This document shows, piece after piece, positions 1 to 10,099 of a DNA stretch of 64,000 nt. Positions within the stretch are counted from its first letter, which is position 1. Each line of letters begins with the position of its first letter. The DNA is from Desulfofundulus kuznetsovii DSM 6115 (GTDB lineage Bacteria; Bacillota; Desulfotomaculia; Desulfotomaculales; Desulfovirgulaceae): positions 2,797,001 to 2,861,000 of the forward strand of contig NC_015573.1 of the NCBI RefSeq assembly GCF_000214705.1, read 5' to 3'. Under the pieces are notes generated by a model. That model was not told where the DNA came from, did no database searches, and worked only from the letters and a program-made list of their open reading frames with translations. The translations under genes and the position numbers were made by a program.

Positions 1-1308
1 TCCACCGGCTTCCCCGCTCATGCTTCCCGATTTATCAATAACCAGCATCAGACCCAGGGACGGCATTTCACCCCGGCCGGAAATGCGCATTTCCACGGGC
101 AGCGCCCGTTCCACCGGGGTGCCGGCGTAACCGCCGGGACCATAGGAGTCGGGTCCGCCCACCATAACCAGGCCGCCACCCCCGTCCCGCACATAGGTTT
201 CAATCTCCTGCATGGTTTTTTCTCCCAGACTGAAAGCAGGCACGTTAACCAGAAACACCGCCTGGTAATGGGCCCAGGCGGCCAACCCCCTGGGAACACT
301 TTCCGGGGTTACCACCGTGACCTCTACTTTTCCGGCGCTGCGCAGCGAGCGGACCAGAGGAACAGCTTCTCTTATATCGGAGCTCACCACCAGGACGTGG
401 GGCGGCCCGCTTACCCGCTGCACGCCGCCGGCCCGGTTATTGGCCGTAAAAACATCCCGGGCGGGATCGGCGGCCACCAGGCGGGCCTGGTAGCTGTGCA
501 GGCCGGCACTGCCCGCATCAACGGAGATGCTGATGCGGTTTTCCCCCGCCCGCAGCTGTACCTCCCGGGAGACCACCACCATCCCGTCCCGGTCTATATA
601 AAGGGTGGCCCGGGTGTCCCTGGCGGCAGTAACCACCACTTCCAGGGCAGACCTTTCGCCCACCCGGGCCAGGGGAGGGACTTTTAAAGCTTCCACACGC
701 ACGTCCGGGCCGGCGGGACCTCCCAGGGGCACCACATCCACCCGCACCCCTTCATCCCGTAGTTGCCGGGCCGCCGCCACGGCGTCACCCCCGGTATCCC
801 GCCCGTCGGACAACAATACCACCCGCCGCCGGGCATCCTCGGGGAAAAGGGCCCCCGCCAGGCGCAGGGCTTCCCCCACCCGGCTGCCCGCCATACCGGG
901 GTCGGTTCCCAGCTGGTGAAACACCGGCCGGAGCCCCGGGGGTTCTTCCACCACTGCCCGCTGGCCGAAGGCAACCACGCCGGCCAGGGCGGCGGCCGGC
1001 TTGGCCTTCAGCGCTTCCCGGATCCACTGTTCCCCCTGATTTCTGGCCGGCCCCACGCTGGCCGAAGCGTCCAGGGCCAGAACAACCGCCTGCCGCTGCA
1101 CCGGCATAACCAGGTGCGGCCCCGCCAGCACGGTGACAAGGAGGATGAGAATGGTAAAACGAAAAGTGACCCGGGAAATTTCTCGCCGCCACGACCCCCG
1201 GCCGGCCAGCCGGGCCATCTGCAGCCAGGGCAGGCGCAGGTACCAGGCGGCGGCCAGGATCACCGGCAGGGCCAGCCACCATAAAGGCTCGGTAAAACTA
1301 ACGCCCAC
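1..1308 (-). CDS. VWA / glutamine-amidotransferase-like membrane protein, 3' end beyond window
   Basis: About 436 residues are visible and the frame is open to the window edge, so the C-terminus is missing. The GTG start at 1308 overlaps the upstream gene by 11 bases and lies after a G-rich ribosome site. Two hydrophobic segments (about residues 6-20 and 48-66) are followed by a VWA-type domain with LALDASASV (metal-site DxSxS), then a beta-rich stretch, then a region with YVRDGGGGLVMVGG and GPGGYAGT typical of the GATase1-like family, and at the very edge a second VWA start, VIDKSGSMSG. The architecture matches large Bat-operon membrane proteins that accompany MoxR ATPases. Role inferred: surface-exposed scaffold or chaperone in the MoxR/DUF58 system. 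The partner and substrate are unknown. Confidence 0.85.
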   Translation of the reverse strand, partial: MGVSFTEPLWWLALPVILAAAWYLRLPWLQMARLAGRGSWRREISRVTFRFTILILLVTVLAGPHLVMPVQRQAVVLALDASASVGPARNQGEQWIREALKAKPAAALAGVVAFGQRAVVEEPPGLRPVFHQLGTDPGMAGSRVGEALRLAGALFPEDARRRVVLLSDGRDTGGDAVAAARQLRDEGVRVDVVPLGGPAGPDVRVEALKVPPLARVGERSALEVVVTAARDTRATLYIDRDGMVVVSREVQLRAGENRISISVDAGSAGLHSYQARLVAADPARDVFTANNRAGGVQRVSGPPHVLVVSSDIREAVPLVRSLRSAGKVEVTVVTPESVPRGLAAWAHYQAVFLVNVPAFSLGEKTMQEIETYVRDGGGGLVMVGGPDSYGPGGYAGTPVERALPVEMRISGRGEMPSLGLMLVIDKSGSMSGEAGG

Positions 1309-3220
1309 GGCTGGCCACCCCCCACTCCACCAGCACCACAGCCAGGGCCAGGGCACTCAAAAGGCCGGCCAGGGATTGGGGGCGGGGCCGCGGGGCGGTG
1401 GAGGTTACCTCCTCCCCCTGCCGGGAACGGGGGTCCCGCACGCGCAGATCCGATTCCCGGGGATGGTATCCGTTTACGGCCACCAGGCGGCTGATCTGGT
1501 TACCGGGATAATCCCCATCCCCGCAGCTTTCCACGATGCGGTACAGGCCCGGCGCAGAGGGAATCCAGGGGGCAGGCGGGAAGGGCGGGGCAAGCACCAC
1601 CCGAGCACCAGGCTTGCCATCATCTAAATTGTTCCCATTGGGAACACTGGAAAGGGAAGCTCCCCGGAAAAAAACGGCTTCCGGTGAAACCGGCTCCACC
1701 TCTATACCCCGGGCCAGAGGTAAAGCGGCCACCTTTACCTCCTGACCCGGGTAAACCTGTGCCGGCAACTCCAGGTCAGGAGGTGCCAGCCAGGCCATCG
1801 TGTTATGCAGGAGAACGGGAAAGGCCGGACGCAGGGGGAGATCGGAATCATGCAAATCAAATCCCCAGACCACCAGGCGTTTTCCCTGCCCCTGACCGTG
1901 GGCCAGCACCGTTTTCCCGGCCGCCTTTACGTCGGCGGCCCAACCGCTGCCCGGTTCCAGGTCGCGGGCAGAGGCAATATGCACCTGGGAAAGATCCACA
2001 TAGCGGAGGATGGCACTTCCTTCCATTCCCGCCAGAGCCGGAGGATGAAATTTGCCACCCACTTTTAATCCGGCCACCTCCCCCGCCGGGGGATTTACGA
2101 AAAGCGCCGCCCCCGGCGGCAAGGGGGAATTAAGGCCGTCCAGCACGGTAATCTCGTAGTTGTAAGCTCCGCCCAAAAGGGATGGGTATTCTTGAGGGGT
2201 GCATTTATATACCTCAACGCCCGGCAATACACCCAGCGCCCGTTCCAGGAAGATATTACCCCGGCTGACCAGCAAAACCCGCACGCGGTGTTTGTTTTCG
2301 GGCACCGCCCAGGCCTGGTTGTCCAGGGCCAGGTGATCCATCCCGGCATTATCTACGGCCAGGCGCGCCGCCACCGGCACCCCGGCAGGTAAATCGGGCC
2401 ACAGCAGGTGGGTGCTTTCCCCCGGCCCCAAGTGCCATTTCCGGGCCTGCATTTGCTGGCGGCCTGCACTGAGGTAAACCTGGCCGGAAGCCGCCCGCCC
2501 GCCATGGTTAACAACCGTTACCTGGGCTGCCTGGCCTTCCCCGGCCGGGCGAAGCTGCAAACCGGCCAGGGCCACATTGGCCGCCCCATCCTTACCCACG
2601 GTGACCAGTTCCAGATCCCCGGCATTGTCCACCGGAGTCAGACCGCCGTCACTCACCAGGACTATCCGGGGCCGGTCCTGCTGGCGGCCCAGTGCCCGGG
2701 CCAGGGAAAGGGCCGGCCCCAGCTCCCCCGGATAACAGGACGGCTTGAGCCCCTGCAGCGCCCGGTGCACCTGCCGGGAATCGGCAGCCTCACGCACCAC
2801 CACCCGGGGCTGCCGGTCAAAGGCAATGACCGTCATGGCAGCCCCCTTCTCCAGGCTATCGGCCAGGGCCTCCACTTCCCGCAATGCCCGGGAAAAGCGG
2901 GTCTGCCCTAAATCGGTAGCGTTCATACTGGCCGAGGCATCAAGAAGTACTATGACGCTTTTGGAAGGTGAACCCCAGTACCATACCGGCGCTGCAGCCC
3001 CCAGGGTCAGGAATGCGGCCGCCAGCAGCTGCAGCCACAATAACAAGCGGGGTTTCAGCCGCTCCCAGGGGCGGCTGGCCTCTATACTGGACGGCGCTGC
3101 CTGCCAGAAAAGGGTGCTGGGAACAATCATTTCCCGGCGCCGGGGCCGCAATATGTACAGGGCCACTATGGCCGGCAAAGTCAGGCCGAGCCACAGGAAA
3201 AGGGGGTGAAAAAAGCTCAA
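1298..3220 (-). CDS. BatA-like protein with VWA domain
   Basis: A 640-residue protein. I chose a TTG start at 3220 because GGAGG sits 8 bases upstream and the product then begins with the classic BatA N-terminus, SFFHPLFLWLGLTLPAIVALY, a membrane segment followed by an Arg-rich stop. An in-frame start further upstream (3313) would add 31 residues of no family character. After a second membrane helix (about residues 60-80) comes a VWA domain with VIVLLDASASM and IVLVSDGG. The rest is a long beta-rich extracytoplasmic region ending in a hydrophobic helix near the C-terminus (LAGLLSALALAVVLVEWG). It is the third gene of the moxR operon. The exact function of such proteins is not settled; metal-dependent protein contacts through the VWA domain are expected. 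Confidence 0.85.
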   Translation of the reverse strand: MSFFHPLFLWLGLTLPAIVALYILRPRRREMIVPSTLFWQAAPSSIEASRPWERLKPRLLLWLQLLAAAFLTLGAAAPVWYWGSPSKSVIVLLDASASMNATDLGQTRFSRALREVEALADSLEKGAAMTVIAFDRQPRVVVREAADSRQVHRALQGLKPSCYPGELGPALSLARALGRQQDRPRIVLVSDGGLTPVDNAGDLELVTVGKDGAANVALAGLQLRPAGEGQAAQVTVVNHGGRAASGQVYLSAGRQQMQARKWHLGPGESTHLLWPDLPAGVPVAARLAVDNAGMDHLALDNQAWAVPENKHRVRVLLVSRGNIFLERALGVLPGVEVYKCTPQEYPSLLGGAYNYEITVLDGLNSPLPPGAALFVNPPAGEVAGLKVGGKFHPPALAGMEGSAILRYVDLSQVHIASARDLEPGSGWAADVKAAGKTVLAHGQGQGKRLVVWGFDLHDSDLPLRPAFPVLLHNTMAWLAPPDLELPAQVYPGQEVKVAALPLARGIEVEPVSPEAVFFRGASLSSVPNGNNLDDGKPGARVVLAPPFPPAPWIPSAPGLYRIVESCGDGDYPGNQISRLVAVNGYHPRESDLRVRDPRSRQGEEVTSTAPRPRPQSLAGLLSALALAVVLVEWGVASRGR

Positions 3221-3363
3221 ACAAATCGCCTCCGGTTTCAACCGTCTGCAGAAAATATCCCGGATAACCCAAAAGCTCCGGCAGGGAGTAGAAAAACATG
3301 TCCGATCCGCCAACCAAAGTTAGTACATTGCTTGCTACGGCAGGCATTCCCTACTGCTTGATT

Positions 3364-4290
3364 TCATCGCGGGTGCAATACCCCTGCCCGGGGCAAGGTA
3401 ATGAAGAAGGTGCCGGCCGGCCTCTCACCGCTGTCCACCATCACCCGCCGGGCTCCCCAGCGCCGGCACAGGTCGTCCAGCTGCCCCAGAAAGTTTTCCA
3501 GGCGCCGCCGGTAAGCCAGGAGCAACGCGGGGGTTACGGATACCTCCACCCGGGCCCCGCTCTCGGCATCTACCAGCGCCCATTCCCCTTCCAAAACTGG
3601 CTGCCGCTCCTGGGGAGCCATGATATGCAGGAGCGTCGTTTCCAAACCGTAACCCGCGGCCAGGCGCAGGGTTTTTTCCACCTTCTCCAGATCCAGCAGG
3701 TCGGAAAAGACGTACAGGCTGCCCGTACGGGGTGCCATGGCTAAAGCGGCACGCAGGTCCCCGGCCAGGTCGGAAACGCCTCCAAAAGTCAATCCCTCCA
3801 GAAACTGCAGCAGGCGAAAAATACTCCCCCGCCCTCCCAGGGGGGCTAAGAGGGCCGTTTGGCTCCCACCGGCCGCGGCGGCCAAACGGTCATGGCCCGC
3901 CAGGGCGCATACCCCCAGCCCGGCAGCCACCCGCAGGGCGCAGCGCCCTTTGTGGGCCTCCCCGCCGTAATCCATGGAGGCGCTGGTATCCACCAGCAGC
4001 AGGACGCAGTCCTGCCGCTCATCAAGAAACTCCTTAACATATAACCGCCCCAGCCGGGCATAGGCCTTCCAGTCCACCCGGCGGGGTTCGTCTCCAAGCG
4101 TATACTGGCGGTAGTCGGCAAATTCCACCGCGCCCCCCTTACGGTGGGAACGCCGGCCCCCGCCGGGTTCACCCCCGGCGGGGCGGTAACGCACCAGGCG
4201 GTAGCCTTCCAGGCGGGCCGCCAGGCCGGGCTCTAGCAAGTACCTGCCGGGAGCCGGGTCAGGGTTCTGAGAAGGATTTTGGAATTTCAT
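3364..4290 (-). CDS. DUF58 domain protein
   Basis: A 308-residue cytoplasmic protein with GGAGGATCT directly before the ATG. It carries the DUF58 core: an AVEFADYRQYTLGDEPRRVDW block (about residues 53-73) followed by a VWA-like fold with LLLVDTSASMDYGG at about residues 96-109. DUF58 proteins almost always sit next to MoxR ATPases, as here, where the gene starts 21 bases after moxR. The usual model is that DUF58 is the MoxR partner or client adaptor. The shortened N-terminus lacks the membrane helices that many longer DUF58 proteins have. Family assignment is firm, function is not. Confidence 0.88.
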   Translation of the reverse strand: MKFQNPSQNPDPAPGRYLLEPGLAARLEGYRLVRYRPAGGEPGGGRRSHRKGGAVEFADYRQYTLGDEPRRVDWKAYARLGRLYVKEFLDERQDCVLLLVDTSASMDYGGEAHKGRCALRVAAGLGVCALAGHDRLAAAAGGSQTALLAPLGGRGSIFRLLQFLEGLTFGGVSDLAGDLRAALAMAPRTGSLYVFSDLLDLEKVEKTLRLAAGYGLETTLLHIMAPQERQPVLEGEWALVDAESGARVEVSVTPALLLAYRRRLENFLGQLDDLCRRWGARRVMVDSGERPAGTFFITLPRAGVLHPR

Positions 4291-4311
4291 AGATCCTCCG
4301 CCATTATAACG

Positions 4312-5370
4312 TCACGATATCGCTGGTACCGTAGCCAGTATCTCGACAACCAGGTCATCGGCCGTAACTCCTTCCGCGGCCGCTTCGAAGCCCAGGATCA
4401 GGCGGTGGCGCAGGGCGGCCGGTGCCACCCGCTGTACATCCCGGTAAACCACCTGGGGGCGACCGTCCCGCAGGGCCTCGGCCCGGGCTCCCAGGATCAA
4501 GGCCTGCAACCCCCGGGGACTGGAACCGTACCGCACAAAACGGCGTACCCGCTCGGGGGCGTGGGGGTTTTCGGGTTGGGTTGCCAGCACCAGTCGCACC
4601 GCGTAGTTCATTATGTCTTCAACCACCACCACGTGCCGTACCAGCTCCAGCCACTCCAGGAGCTCGTGGGGCTCAAGCAGCGCCGGTACCGGGGGCTCCA
4701 CAGCACCGGTGGTCCGGGCGGCAATGACCGCCAGCTCTTCGGCCGTGGGGTAGGGTACGTTAACTTTAAATAAAAACCGGTCCAGCTGGGCTTCAGGGAG
4801 GGGATAGGTTCCCTCCATCTCCAGCGGGTTCTGGGTGGCCAGTACAAAGAAAGGATTGGGCAGGGGATAGCTCGTCCCCCCCACGGTTACCGTGCGTTCC
4901 TGCATGGCTTCCAGTAACGCGCTCTGGGTTTTGGGGGTGGCCCGGTTTATTTCATCGGCCAGTACGATATTGGCGAAGACGGGACCGGGCACAAAACGAA
5001 AGGCACCGCCGCTCCCCCGCTCATCGAAAACCTGAGTGCCGGTGATGTCTGCCGGCATCAGGTCGGGAGTGAACTGGATGCGCCGGAAGGTAAGGCCCGT
5101 TACCTGGCCGATGGTCCGCACCAGCACCGTCTTACCCAGGCCCGGTATGCCTTCCAGGAGCACGTGCCCCCCGGCCAGAAGGGCAATCAATACCTGGTGG
5201 ACCACCTCCTGCTGCCCCACAATCACCCGTCCGATGGCTTCCTGCACTTCACCCAGCCGGCGGGTAACCTCATGTAAACGGCGGGTAATCTCCGCGCCTT
5301 CCGGTGCCGGAAGGCCGGCGCCCCCTGTACCTGCCGGTCCATAGTCCCTTTCTTTATCGCTTACGGCCAT
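4312..5370 (-). CDS. MoxR-family AAA+ ATPase
   Basis: A 352-residue AAA+ protein. Walker A is GIPGLGKT at residues 74-81 and Walker B is IVLADEIN at about 135-142. Further markers are the sensor block FVLATQNPLEMEGTYPLPEAQLDRF and the C-terminal lid with RFVRYGSSPRGLQALI. Length and motifs are normal for MoxR. It is the first gene of the minus-strand operon moxR-DUF58-VWA-VWA. AAAGGATG precedes the ATG. MoxR proteins act as chaperone-like ATPases that mature or remodel protein complexes together with VWA-domain partners. The specific target here is unknown. Confidence 0.93.
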   Translation of the reverse strand: MAVSDKERDYGPAGTGGAGLPAPEGAEITRRLHEVTRRLGEVQEAIGRVIVGQQEVVHQVLIALLAGGHVLLEGIPGLGKTVLVRTIGQVTGLTFRRIQFTPDLMPADITGTQVFDERGSGGAFRFVPGPVFANIVLADEINRATPKTQSALLEAMQERTVTVGGTSYPLPNPFFVLATQNPLEMEGTYPLPEAQLDRFLFKVNVPYPTAEELAVIAARTTGAVEPPVPALLEPHELLEWLELVRHVVVVEDIMNYAVRLVLATQPENPHAPERVRRFVRYGSSPRGLQALILGARAEALRDGRPQVVYRDVQRVAPAALRHRLILGFEAAAEGVTADDLVVEILATVPAIS

Positions 5371-5545
5371 AAAATCATCCTTTACTTTGAGATGCTTTCT
5401 TCCTTACCTTAATATGACGACGGGCAGGCCCATTTGGTTCCCACCAGGGGTTATTTTTTTGTTTTTGGGGAACTTTTTGCAGGGTCAATCCGTCCCTGAT
5501 ATAGAGGGATGAAGTCCAAAAACCCGAACAAAGAAAAAATACGGG

Positions 5546-6241
<696 letters not shown>

Positions 6242-6282
6242 ACGGGGTACCACCTGAATGAGTGATGACCTCCAGGATACCG

Positions 6283-6795
6283 TTATGCTTCTTTGCACTT
6301 AAGTTCGCCGGCCAACCTGTTGCGGCCCCTGTTCAGACGTGATTTGACGGTACCTACGGGAATCTCCATAATTGCCCCGATTTGTTCCAGAGACAGATCG
6401 TAAAAATACCGGAGCAACAATACCCGCCTCATTCCTTGAGGCATTTTTTCCACCTGCTGCCATATGGCCCTGATCTTTTCCTTCCTCAGCAGCTCGTTTT
6501 CCGGTGAATCCTGGCCTGCGGCAACATAAAGAAGGTCCGGATCGCTAACGCAAAAACTTCTGGCGTTTCGTCGCATGTAATCACGGGCTGTGTTGGCGGC
6601 AATCCGCTGCAACCAGGCTTTCAACTGGCTCTTATCCCTGAGCTGGTTTAAATTTTTCAGCGCCTTCAAAAACGTTTCCTGGGTAATATCTTCGGCCATA
6701 TGCAAGTCCCGCGTGTACAGGTAAACGGTATGGAATATGGGATGATATAAATGCGCGAGGATCTCCCGCTGATGATTGATGTTTTCCGCCGGCAA
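6283..6795 (-). CDS. ECF-type RNA polymerase sigma factor
   Basis: A 170-residue sigma-70 family protein with region 2 (HMAEDITQETFLKALKNLNQLRDKSQLKAWLQRIAANTARDYMRR) and region 4 (MPQGMRRVLLLRYFYDLSLEQIGAIMEIPVGTVKSRLNRGRNRL). The TTG start at 6795 follows GGAG at a long spacing of about 11. It stands alone on the minus strand between a response regulator and its probable kinase. No anti-sigma gene is adjacent, unlike the sigma factor at 23888. What it transcribes cannot be told from the window. Confidence 0.9.
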   Translation of the reverse strand: MPAENINHQREILAHLYHPIFHTVYLYTRDLHMAEDITQETFLKALKNLNQLRDKSQLKAWLQRIAANTARDYMRRNARSFCVSDPDLLYVAAGQDSPENELLRKEKIRAIWQQVEKMPQGMRRVLLLRYFYDLSLEQIGAIMEIPVGTVKSRLNRGRNRLAGELKCKEA

Positions 6796-7056
6796 ATAGC
6801 TTCACTCTCCCTCCATAAACGTTCCCCAACAAATATAGTAAACGACCGGAATTGAAAAATAGTTACAAAACGGTTACAAATATCATCGCCGGAAGGTTTA
6901 TTTACTGGCGGGCCCGAATTATTCCCAAAGCACAGGATACTCCCCGGGCAGCAGTTGTCCCTCTTAAGGACCCCCTGCCGCCCGGTCCGCCTCCGGTTTG
7001 CCGGGACACCCATGAGCATGCTGCACGGACCAACCCGGAGAACGGTGGGGAAAAGC

Positions 7057-8451
7057 ATGTTTCAGAGCATCAGAAGCAGACTTGTGGGAACTTATTTTTT
7101 ACTGGCCTTGTTAACGGTGGGTCTGGTAGAAACCCTTTTCCTGGTTGGGGTAAGGCAGTACTACCTGGCCAACATCCGCGAAATTCTAGAGCAGCAGGCT
7201 AAACTGGCCGGCAGCTTTTACGAACAATACGTAGGCCAGGAACAAATTGAACGGAGCGCCTCCGCCCTCCTGGAGGGGTTTGCCGGGATCACTGCCGCCC
7301 GCATGCAGGTCATCACCCCCGAGGGTACCGTGCTGGCGGATTCGCTGGGTGATCTTTCCCCACTGTTTATGCCGGATGACCATTGGCGCAGGGCGGTGGC
7401 CGGGGAAGTAGCCGCCTGGCAGGGCAAACTTGAAAAAGAACCGGTGCTGGTAGTTTCCGCACCCCTAAAAACCAACGGCGCGGTGGTAGGGGTAGTCCGC
7501 TACATGACCTCCCTGGAGCCCCTGGAAGAGATGATCAGGGGCCTGTTATTCCGGCTCCTGCTGGCCGGAACGGCTATCGTGCTGCTGGCGGCCCTGGCCG
7601 GTTTACTGCTGGCCAACACCATCGCGCGCCCCGTGGAAGTAATTACCAGGGCCGCGGCCAGAATTGCCGGCGGGGACCTCAATGTACGCATCCCAAAACG
7701 CTACAACGACGAGGTGGGACGCCTGGCAGACACCCTGAACCACATGGCCTCGGAGCTGGGCCGGCTCGATCGTCTGAAAAACGAGTTCGTCAGCTCCATC
7801 TCCCATGAACTGCGCACCCCTTTAACCTCCATCAAAGGATGGGTCGTCACCCTGCTGCAGGGTCCCCCATCCCCCGGGGAGTGGCGCCAGGGTTTGAGGA
7901 TAATTGATCAGGAAACCGACCGTCTAACGGAAATGGTGGAAGAATTGCTGGACTTCAGCCGCCTGCAGGCCGGGTCCATAACTTTGCGCAGGAAGGAAAC
8001 TGAACTGGCCGGGCTTCTGGAAAACGTGGTCAGCCAGATGCTTCCCCGGGCCCGGCGGCTCGGCCTGAAGCTAACCCTCGAACCGGTGGCGGGGCTAACC
8101 GTTTTTGCCGACCCGGACAGGCTAAAGCAGGTACTGATCAACCTGCTTGACAACTCCTTCAAGTTTACCCCGGCCGGCGGAAAGGTGGAAGTAAGAACAA
8201 CGGCGGGGAAAGGGCAGGTCACCATTGCCGTCGCCGATGAAGGCTGCGGTATTCCACCGGATGAACTGCCCCTGGTGGGCACACGTTTTTTCCAGGGCCG
8301 GGCGGCCAAAAGCGGCAGCGGTATCGGCCTGGCCCTCTGCCGGGAAATTGTCCAGCTGCACGGGGGGCACTTGAAAATAGAGAGTTCTCCGGGTGTCGGA
8401 ACAACGGTTTACGTTTCCCTGCCTTTAGCAAAACCGCATATAACAGGTTAG
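7057..8451 (+). CDS. Sensor histidine kinase (HAMP-HisKA-HATPase)
   Basis: A 464-residue membrane kinase. I start at the ATG at 7057 (MFQSIRSRLVGTYFLLALL) because it follows GGTGGGG and begins directly with a basic end and first membrane helix; the open frame extends 34 residues further upstream without family character. Order: helix 1 (residues 11-32), extracellular sensor domain (about 33-160), helix 2 (162-187), HAMP (188-240), the phosphoacceptor His250 in SSISHELRTPL, and an ATPase domain with LINLLDNSFKFTP, VADEGCGIPPDEL and GSGIGLALC. It probably pairs with the regulator at 5546. Resembles the PhoR/ResE/WalK class, but the stimulus is unknown. Confidence 0.92.
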   Translation: MFQSIRSRLVGTYFLLALLTVGLVETLFLVGVRQYYLANIREILEQQAKLAGSFYEQYVGQEQIERSASALLEGFAGITAARMQVITPEGTVLADSLGDLSPLFMPDDHWRRAVAGEVAAWQGKLEKEPVLVVSAPLKTNGAVVGVVRYMTSLEPLEEMIRGLLFRLLLAGTAIVLLAALAGLLLANTIARPVEVITRAAARIAGGDLNVRIPKRYNDEVGRLADTLNHMASELGRLDRLKNEFVSSISHELRTPLTSIKGWVVTLLQGPPSPGEWRQGLRIIDQETDRLTEMVEELLDFSRLQAGSITLRRKETELAGLLENVVSQMLPRARRLGLKLTLEPVAGLTVFADPDRLKQVLINLLDNSFKFTPAGGKVEVRTTAGKGQVTIAVADEGCGIPPDELPLVGTRFFQGRAAKSGSGIGLALCREIVQLHGGHLKIESSPGVGTTVYVSLPLAKPHITG

Positions 8452-8467
8452 TTCTGTAACCTTTTTG
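8445..8467 (+). terminator. Possible short terminator after kinase gene
   Basis: AGGTTA-GTTCTG-TAACCT followed by TTTT overlaps the kinase stop codon. The stem has only 6 base pairs, so it is a weak candidate. Confidence 0.35.
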
Positions 8468-8546
8468 TAACCACTCCGGTTTAAAGATCTGATAAACTTG
8501 CGCTAAAAGGCCCTTTTTTTACAACAGCGGCAAAAGGATGGTGGCC

Positions 8547-9740
8547 ATGCGCAAAAAACTTGTGTCCGTGCTCATTGCGGGAAGCATAATCCTCAGCGCC
8601 TGCGCCCAGTTCCCCACGCCCGGAGCATTGATTAAGCCCCCGGGAACAGGCGCCAGCACTGCCGCCGGAAGAAAGGCGGGTAATCAGAACGAGCTGCTAA
8701 AGATTGTGCAGACCTTCTTACCTGCCGGTGTACACCTTTTAGCCCCGGAACCGGCAGGGGAGGTGGCCCAAAGCACCCGGGAATTAATTCAAACCGGCGA
8801 CTTAAACCATGACGGACAACCGGAAATTATTGCCGGTTACCGCACGAGCCAGGGCAGTGCAGGTGTCCTGGTTCTGGAGGAAATAAAGAACGGTAAGTGG
8901 GCAAAGTTGTGGCAGGAGGAAGGCGGATATAGTTTGGAACGGCTGCAACTGGCCGACATTACCGGCGACGGGCGGGATGAATTGCTTATCGGCTGGGCCA
9001 TCGGCGCCTCGGCGGGCAATGGCCTGGACATCCTGGCCTGGCAGGATGGAAACCTGAAAAAAATTGCCGGCACAGGCTACCACCGCCTGGAAGTGGAGGA
9101 CCTGGCCGGTGAAAAAGGTAAAGACGGCCGGCAGGAACTGGCCGTCTGGGTCAAGGACACCGGTGACGCCATGGCCGTAGATGTACTGCGCTGGGATGGG
9201 AAAAATTTGATCCCCGCTGAAGACGTTTACCCCGCCTATTTCCCAAGGGTGGTGGAGTACTACCGGAAAAGGGTGCGGGAACACCCGCAGGCCAGCTTTT
9301 ACTGGTACTACCTGGCGGACGCCCTGGTCAAGGTAAGGGAATACCGGCAGGCCCTGGAAGCGGCCGAAAAAGGGATGGTTGCAGACAAGGTAATCTACCC
9401 TTCTATATATGGTTTTCAACTGATTAAAGCGCGGGCGTTAACCGGCCTTGAACGCTATCATGAGGCCGCCGCCATCTACCAGGACATCATCGCCGCAGGG
9501 GAGAAAAAGCTTCCCCACCCGCAAAAACCCGCCAGTATGGGTTCTGCTATCCGAAGTCTTTTAACCGCCGATCTTTCCCCCCGCATGATGGGCGAAGCCT
9601 GTTACGAGGCAGGCGAGATCTACGCCAGGTTGGGACAGAACCAAAGGGCCGCTGAATATTTCCGGAAAGCCCTGCTCTACCTGCCCGGCTGGGACAAACC
9701 CCGGCAAGCCCTGGAAGACCTCAAATTAATCAAAAATTAA
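8547..9740 (+). CDS. Lipoprotein with FG-GAP-like repeats and C-terminal TPR region
   Basis: Starting at ATG 8547 (AAAGGA 9 bases upstream) the product has 397 residues. The N-terminus is a lipoprotein signal peptide with lipobox LSAC around residue 19 (VLIAGSIILSACAQF). Residues about 75-210 hold three calcium-type repeats resembling FG-GAP/VCBS blades: GDLNHDGQPEIIAGY, ADITGDGRDELLIGW and VEDLAGEKGKDGRQELAVW. The C-terminal half is helical with TPR-like units (YWYYLADALVKVREYRQALEAAEKG; EAGEIYARLGQNQRAAEYFRKALLYLPG). It lies about 100 bases after the kinase and may be its output or accessory surface protein. Specific function unknown. Confidence 0.8.
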   Translation: MRKKLVSVLIAGSIILSACAQFPTPGALIKPPGTGASTAAGRKAGNQNELLKIVQTFLPAGVHLLAPEPAGEVAQSTRELIQTGDLNHDGQPEIIAGYRTSQGSAGVLVLEEIKNGKWAKLWQEEGGYSLERLQLADITGDGRDELLIGWAIGASAGNGLDILAWQDGNLKKIAGTGYHRLEVEDLAGEKGKDGRQELAVWVKDTGDAMAVDVLRWDGKNLIPAEDVYPAYFPRVVEYYRKRVREHPQASFYWYYLADALVKVREYRQALEAAEKGMVADKVIYPSIYGFQLIKARALTGLERYHEAAAIYQDIIAAGEKKLPHPQKPASMGSAIRSLLTADLSPRMMGEACYEAGEIYARLGQNQRAAEYFRKALLYLPGWDKPRQALEDLKLIKN

Positions 9741-9841
9741 TTTCAACCTGAAGTCTTCTTTCCCTAAACAAAACCTTTCCTGGCGCCGTCAGATAAATAA
9801 ATAGATATAAGTTAAGAGGATAACCAAAGGAGATTACCGGG

Positions 9842-10099
9842 ATGGATATTAAGAAAACCTACAAACACTTGGCCACCTGCCTGCTCCTGGGAGCGGCGGG
9901 CTGCGGACCGAAGGCGGGGCCGGGGCAGGCGCCGCAGGCGCAACAGGAGCAGGAAGGGCAGCAGCCGTGGCCGGAAAAGGTGGCGTACGGCGGCCGAAAG
10001 TTCGCTGTCCGGCCCGCGTATTTCAAGATTAATTATCTGACTCAGAGGGGTTTTCATCTTTTCGATTCTCGATCGTTTCCGGCAGCAATTTATTTATAG
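9842..10099 (+). pseudogene. 3'-truncated lipoprotein gene (copy A of a duplicated lipoprotein)
   Basis: An 85-codon frame with an excellent ribosome site (AAAGGAG) and an intact lipoprotein start ending in the lipobox LLGAAGC. The first 50 or so codons match the gene at 17675-18401 closely in DNA and protein (GCGPKAGPGQAP is shared), apart from a missing LVIGA-type segment inside the signal peptide. After about codon 50 the similarity stops and the remaining 35 residues are antisense to the end of the neighbouring HEPN gene. It therefore looks like the 5' end of a paralogue fused to unrelated sequence. It could still make a short lipoprotein. Confidence 0.6.

Noticed and set aside
785-1282. 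165-codon minus frame over the first gene
   Set aside because: Gly/Pro/Arg-rich shadow of the VWA gene that is open from 1308 to the window edge in another frame; the VWA frame has clear domain motifs.
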